Below are positions 60,417-64,000 of a stretch of 64,000 nt of DNA, one piece after another. Source of the DNA: DASXVU01 sp963732855 (GTDB taxonomy: Archaea; Thermoplasmatota; Thermoplasmata; Methanomassiliicoccales; UBA472); the NCBI GenBank assembly GCA_963732855.1, contig CAVTBB010000003.1, positions 248,001 to 312,000 on the forward strand, given 5' to 3'. Both the position numbers and the translations under genes were made by a program. A model generated the notes under the pieces. That model made no database searches. It was not told the origin of the DNA and worked only from the letters and a program-made list of their open reading frames with translations. Each line of letters starts with the position of its first letter. Within the stretch, counting starts at the first letter, position 1.

Positions 60417-63158
60417 ATGGTATTCGAGCTTCTGGACGAGAGGATCAGGAAGGTCCTCTCTGACAAGGAAATCAGCATGCCCACCGGGCCCCAGATGGAG
60501 GCCATCCCACACATACTGGCGGGTAGGAACATCCTTCTTGTGGCACCAACCGGAATCGGCAAGACCGAGGCAGCGATGCTACCCATTTTCCACAAGCTCA
60601 TCTCCACCGAGGGGAAGGGCATACGTTGCATCTACGTCACGCCGTTACGGGCGTTGAACCGAGACATGCTGAGGCGTCTGGAAGAGTTCGGTGACGCCCT
60701 TAACCTGCGGGTAGCTGTCCGTCACGGCGACACGCCCCAATCGGAACGAACACACCAGTCCAAGTACGCACCGGACGTGCTCATCACGACGCCGGAGACA
60801 TTGCAGATCATGTTCACCGGTAAGAACCTGAGGCAGCACCTTGCGCATGTGAAGTTCTTCGTTGTCGATGAGATACACGAGCTGGCGAACGACGAGCGCG
60901 GCGCTCAGCTCTCCATCGCAATGGAACGCCTGGTCTTTCTGGCGGGGGATTTTCAAAGGATCGGGCTATCTGCCACCGTCGGGAGCATCCAGGAAGTGGC
61001 CAACTTCCTAGGGGGCTCAAAGCGTTCGGTGACCATTGTTAAAGCCCAGATCGCTAAGGAAATGCGGCTGTCGGTACAATACCCGGAGGTCACCGACGAG
61101 GACCGTGATCTTGCCGGAACCTTGCAGAGCGATGCCCAGCTCACAGCATGCATGCGGCGCTGCCGGAAGATGATCGAGGACCATCGCTCCACCCTACTCT
61201 TCGTCAACACCCGAGACACGGCTGAAGCGCTAGCCGCCCGGTACCATATCTGGGATGAGGAGTTCTCGGTCGGCGTCCACCACGGCTCGCTGTCGAAGGA
61301 GACCCGTATCGAGATGGAGGAGAACTTCAAGGCAGAGAAGCTGAAGGGACTGATCTGCACGTCCTCGCTGGAGATGGGCATCGACATCGGTTCAGCAGAC
61401 TACGCCATCCAGTACAACTCCCCTCGCCAAGTGGCTAGATTGATCCAAAGGATGGGGCGGGCGGGACATCAGGTCGGAGCTTACTCGGAGGGTGCCATTG
61501 TCGCTTCTTCCCCGGACGAGATAGTTGAATCGCTGGTAATCACGCGTAAAGCGCTGAACGAAGAACTGGAACCACTGCTTGTCCGTCCCAATCCGATGAC
61601 CGTTCTGGCCAACCAGCTGGTCGCCATGACGATGCAGGGCGAGGTCAACAAGGACGACGCATATGCGGCCTGTGTCCGCACCTATCCGTTCCGAGACCTC
61701 ACCCGGGAGGAATTCGACCAAGTGCTCGACCAGATCCAAAAGATCGGCCTGGTCTTCGTCGACCGGGATAAATACCGCCGGTCTGCGCGGGGCCGGAAGT
61801 ACTTCTACGACAACATTTCGATGATCCCGGACGAACGGACGTACATGATCCGAGAACTGTCCAGCCGTAAGATCGTAGGCACGCTTGACGAGTCGTTCGT
61901 GGTCTCTTTCGCAGAACCTTATGCCACCTTCATAACACGTGGTCGGACCTGGAGAATTGTGGAAGTGCGAGAGGACGAGCTGCTGGTAGAACAGGTCCGA
62001 GAGATCGGCTCCATCCCTTCGTGGGTGGGGGAGGACATCCCTGTCCCGTACGACGTGGCACAGGAGGTGGGCCGTCTTCGCCGGTTAGAGGATTATTCCG
62101 AATACAATGGGGACGGGGCTTCGGTGAAGGCGGTCAAGGATTACTTCGTCGAGCAGCGGGCCAAGTTCCCCATGCCTACGGATAAGAAGGTGACACTGGA
62201 GATAGGGAAGCGCCTCGCGATCCTCAATGTCTGCTTTGGCACAAAGGTCAACGAGACGCTGTCCAAGATGCTCTCTATCCTTTTGACCGCCCGGCTGGGG
62301 GAGTCCGTAGGAGTCACGACCGATCCGTACCGCATCATCCTCGACCTACCTCGGGACATCAAGCCGGACATGATCATCGAGACGTTGAAGGGCATCCGCT
62401 CAGATACCGTCGAATCGCTGGTAAGGATGGTCATAAAGAACTCGAGCCATTTACGGTGGCGTTTCGTCTACGTAGCGAAGAAGTTCGGCGCCGTGGACAA
62501 GGATGCGGATTACAAGAGCGTAAACTTCGGTCGATTGGTCGAGGCGTACGAGAACAGCCCGATATTCGACGAGGCGATCGCAAGGGTCTTGTGGGAGGAC
62601 TTCGATCTGGACGGAACGGTGGAGGTCGTCCGTCGCATCGAGAGCGGCGACCTGGAGTTCCAGGTCTGCGGACTCACGCCGATAGGCCGGGCCGGGCTGT
62701 CGCATTCGAAAGAGCTGATAACGCCCCAGCGTGCCGATCACTCTATACTGATGGCGCTCAAGAAACGCCTGGAGGAGGAGCAGATGCACATGTCCTGCCT
62801 GAGCTGCAGCTCCCAGTGGCGCCTCCGGGTGCGCGAGGCGCCAAAGACGCTTGTCTGCCCGAAATGCGGGGGACACATGATCGCGGCGCTCAATCCTTAC
62901 AATAAGGACCTAGTCAAGCTGGTGAGGAAGAAGAACCTAACCGAGGACGAAGAGAAGGAACTGCGCAAGCTGTTCAAGAATGCCAGCCTGGTGATGAAGA
63001 ACAGCAAGAAGGCGATGACCGCGCTCGCCGGTCGCGGCATCGGCCCAGATACCGCCTCCAGGGTGCTGGCCGGGTTCTTCGACAGTGAGGATGACTTCCT
63101 GAGGGAGATCCTCAGCGCCGAGATCAACTATGCGAAGACCAAACGTTTCTGGGATTAA
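60417..63158 (+). CDS. lhr: Lhr-family DEAD/DEAH-box helicase
   Basis: The 913-residue protein is an Lhr-type superfamily 2 helicase. Motifs I to VI are present: VAPTGIGKTEAAMLPIF, TPLRALNRDM, TTPETLQIMF, VVDEIHELANDERGAQ, GLSATVG, LFVNTRDTAEAL and QRMGRAGHQVG. A winged-helix and Lhr-specific middle region follow, and a carboxy-terminal zinc ribbon (CLSCSSQWRL...CPKCGG). It is longer than bare archaeal helicases and acts in DNA repair or RNA handling. ATG 60417 begins the family-like sequence (MVFELLDERI), and the frame upstream of it (60351) is less likely. It ends 4 nt inside the convergent gene. Confidence 0.92.
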   Translation: MVFELLDERIRKVLSDKEISMPTGPQMEAIPHILAGRNILLVAPTGIGKTEAAMLPIFHKLISTEGKGIRCIYVTPLRALNRDMLRRLEEFGDALNLRVAVRHGDTPQSERTHQSKYAPDVLITTPETLQIMFTGKNLRQHLAHVKFFVVDEIHELANDERGAQLSIAMERLVFLAGDFQRIGLSATVGSIQEVANFLGGSKRSVTIVKAQIAKEMRLSVQYPEVTDEDRDLAGTLQSDAQLTACMRRCRKMIEDHRSTLLFVNTRDTAEALAARYHIWDEEFSVGVHHGSLSKETRIEMEENFKAEKLKGLICTSSLEMGIDIGSADYAIQYNSPRQVARLIQRMGRAGHQVGAYSEGAIVASSPDEIVESLVITRKALNEELEPLLVRPNPMTVLANQLVAMTMQGEVNKDDAYAACVRTYPFRDLTREEFDQVLDQIQKIGLVFVDRDKYRRSARGRKYFYDNISMIPDERTYMIRELSSRKIVGTLDESFVVSFAEPYATFITRGRTWRIVEVREDELLVEQVREIGSIPSWVGEDIPVPYDVAQEVGRLRRLEDYSEYNGDGASVKAVKDYFVEQRAKFPMPTDKKVTLEIGKRLAILNVCFGTKVNETLSKMLSILLTARLGESVGVTTDPYRIILDLPRDIKPDMIIETLKGIRSDTVESLVRMVIKNSSHLRWRFVYVAKKFGAVDKDADYKSVNFGRLVEAYENSPIFDEAIARVLWEDFDLDGTVEVVRRIESGDLEFQVCGLTPIGRAGLSHSKELITPQRADHSILMALKKRLEEEQMHMSCLSCSSQWRLRVREAPKTLVCPKCGGHMIAALNPYNKDLVKLVRKKNLTEDEEKELRKLFKNASLVMKNSKKAMTALAGRGIGPDTASRVLAGFFDSEDDFLREILSAEINYAKTKRFWD

Positions 63159-63814
63159 AGTCTGGCCCGAACCGGGTTGGTAAGCGTTCCTACCCCTTCG
63201 ATCCTCATCTCGATCATGTCGCCCGGCACTATCGGCCCCACGCCGCTAGGTGTTCCAGTGGCGATGATGTCCCCTTCCTCCAGCGTCATCCACTTGGAGA
63301 TGAAGGCGATGAGCTCCTCCGGCGTATAGATCATCATGGACGTGCTGCTGTTCTGCCTGACATTCCCGTTCACTCGGCACGAGATCTCCAGATCGTGGAT
63401 GTCATGTGCCGCCGCAAGTGGTTTCGGTTCAGACATCGGCGCAAAGGTGTCCATTCCTTTGCTCAAGGACCAAGGCAACCCGGCCTTGCGATACGAGCTT
63501 TGGATGTCCCGGGCGGTCACATCGTTGAAGACGGCCACGGCGGAAACGTGCGACATCGCTCTCTCCTTCGGAATGTTCTTGCCGGTCTTGCCGATGATCA
63601 GAGCCAGTTCGACCTCGTGGTCGACCCTTCCGACGCCATCGGGGATAAGGATGTCGTCTCCATTGCCGATCAACGACGACGTGGGCTTGAGGAATATGAC
63701 CGGTTCGGCAGGCAACTCGCTATTGAGCTCCTTGATGTGCTCCCTATAGTTCTGGCCGATGCAAACGATCTTGCCACTTCTAATTGGACACGCCCCCTGC
63801 ACAGATCGGTTCAC
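63155..63814 (-). CDS. Fumarylacetoacetate hydrolase family protein
   Basis: The 219-residue protein has the FAH fold used by acylpyruvate hydrolases, oxaloacetate decarboxylases and homoprotocatechuate isomerase/decarboxylases. It shows KIVCIGQNYREHIKELN, PVIFLKPTSSLIGNGDDI, the acidic metal site in HEVELALIIGKTGK, VTARDIQ and the closing IIATGTPSGVGPI. The metal-binding residues E-x-E...D are intact. The start is a GTG at 63814 that overlaps the stop of the next upstream gene. It is convergent with lhr. Confidence 0.9.
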   Translation of the reverse strand: MNRSVQGACPIRSGKIVCIGQNYREHIKELNSELPAEPVIFLKPTSSLIGNGDDILIPDGVGRVDHEVELALIIGKTGKNIPKERAMSHVSAVAVFNDVTARDIQSSYRKAGLPWSLSKGMDTFAPMSEPKPLAAAHDIHDLEISCRVNGNVRQNSSTSMMIYTPEELIAFISKWMTLEEGDIIATGTPSGVGPIVPGDMIEMRIEGVGTLTNPVRARL

Positions 63815-64000
63815 TCTTCACAGGGGTTGTCCCGCTCGGATACGGTCTCGAACTTCAGGAGGACGTTCATCCCCTTCATCGTCGCGTGCACCTTGTCTGC
63901 CAGGTAGATAGTATCGTCAATGGTGGCGTTCTTATCCCATTTGAAAATGCCATCATAATTACCCTTGGTCGGTTCAAAACCCAGGTTCCGGAGCGCGTCC
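63811..64000 (-). CDS. Partial hypothetical protein, carboxy-terminal end
   Basis: Only the last 62 residues fall in the window (the 5' end of the gene lies beyond 64000). They read ALRNLGFEPTKGNYDGIF and end with KGMNVLLKFETVSERDNPCE before the TGA. I do not recognise a family. The stop overlaps the GTG start of the FAH-family gene, so the two are co-transcribed, with this gene upstream. Confidence 0.6.
   Translation of the reverse strand, partial: DALRNLGFEPTKGNYDGIFKWDKNATIDDTIYLADKVHATMKGMNVLLKFETVSERDNPCEE

Noticed and set aside
1..64000. tRNA or rRNA genes, CRISPR arrays, insertion sequences
   Set aside because: I looked for T-loop GTTCRA patterns, regularly spaced short repeats and transposase motifs and found none that I could support.

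Overview
The window looks like a chromosomal segment (G+C a little above 50 percent by eye) of an archaeon. The support is a two-repeat TATA-binding protein, TATA-box promoters, a RIO1-type kinase, a DUF2769 protein, a GTGR-type Lon protease, an HdrD-like iron-sulfur protein, and a cytochrome c maturation set whose CcmE has the Cys-x3-Tyr heme site known from archaea. A mesophilic or moderately thermophilic member of the Thermoplasmata, in the broad neighbourhood of the Methanomassiliicoccales, is my best guess; the lineage is an inference. I saw no rRNA, tRNA, CRISPR array or insertion sequence.

Positions 1-37.9 kb are ordinary, mostly single-gene units on both strands: proline synthesis (proC), SfsA, several SRPBCC proteins, flavin reductase, pirin, a DODA-type dioxygenase, DNA repair (HhH-GPD glycosylase, Ku plus LigD-type ligase, exonuclease III), a serine beta-lactamase-like hydrolase, a two-gene thiol-redox operon (zinc-ribbon thioredoxin plus thioredoxin-CcdA fusion), TBP, a Lon-like protease, a DUF362 ferredoxin, a B12-radical SAM enzyme, a multi-PAS sensor kinase and three universal stress proteins.

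Positions 37.9-52.0 kb form one long minus-strand block: ccmA-ccmB-ccmC-ccmD-ccmE-MFS-ccmF, then seven genes for a membrane complex built like hydrogenase-4/complex I (HyfB, C, E, F, G, H, I-like) in which every NiFe-ligating cysteine is gone, so an Ehr-type energy-converting complex rather than a hydrogenase. ccmD (49 residues) lies in an unmarked gap and was found by direct translation.

Positions 52.2-57.3 kb run divergently and encode three secreted or membrane-anchored beta-sandwich proteins with degenerate heme-like motifs (Cys-x5-Cys-His; Cys-x4-Lys-His), two of them each followed by a small histidine-bearing membrane protein. The two pairs are a tandem duplication containing a 429-bp near-identical repeat. 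I propose that this block, the Ccm machinery and the Ehr complex form one membrane electron-transfer system. It is followed by a decayed P-type (MgtA-like) ATPase, a perfect 11-bp palindrome next to a TATA-like box, a ferritin-like protein, the HdrD-like protein, an Lhr-family helicase and a fumarylacetoacetate hydrolase-family enzyme.

At least seven genes are broken by a single-base insertion or deletion, some in homopolymers (near 604, 1940, 29097, 35180, 41719, 56486, 57098; perhaps also 6131). They hit unrelated conserved genes, so residual sequencing errors are the likeliest cause for most; the affected genes are annotated across the shift.
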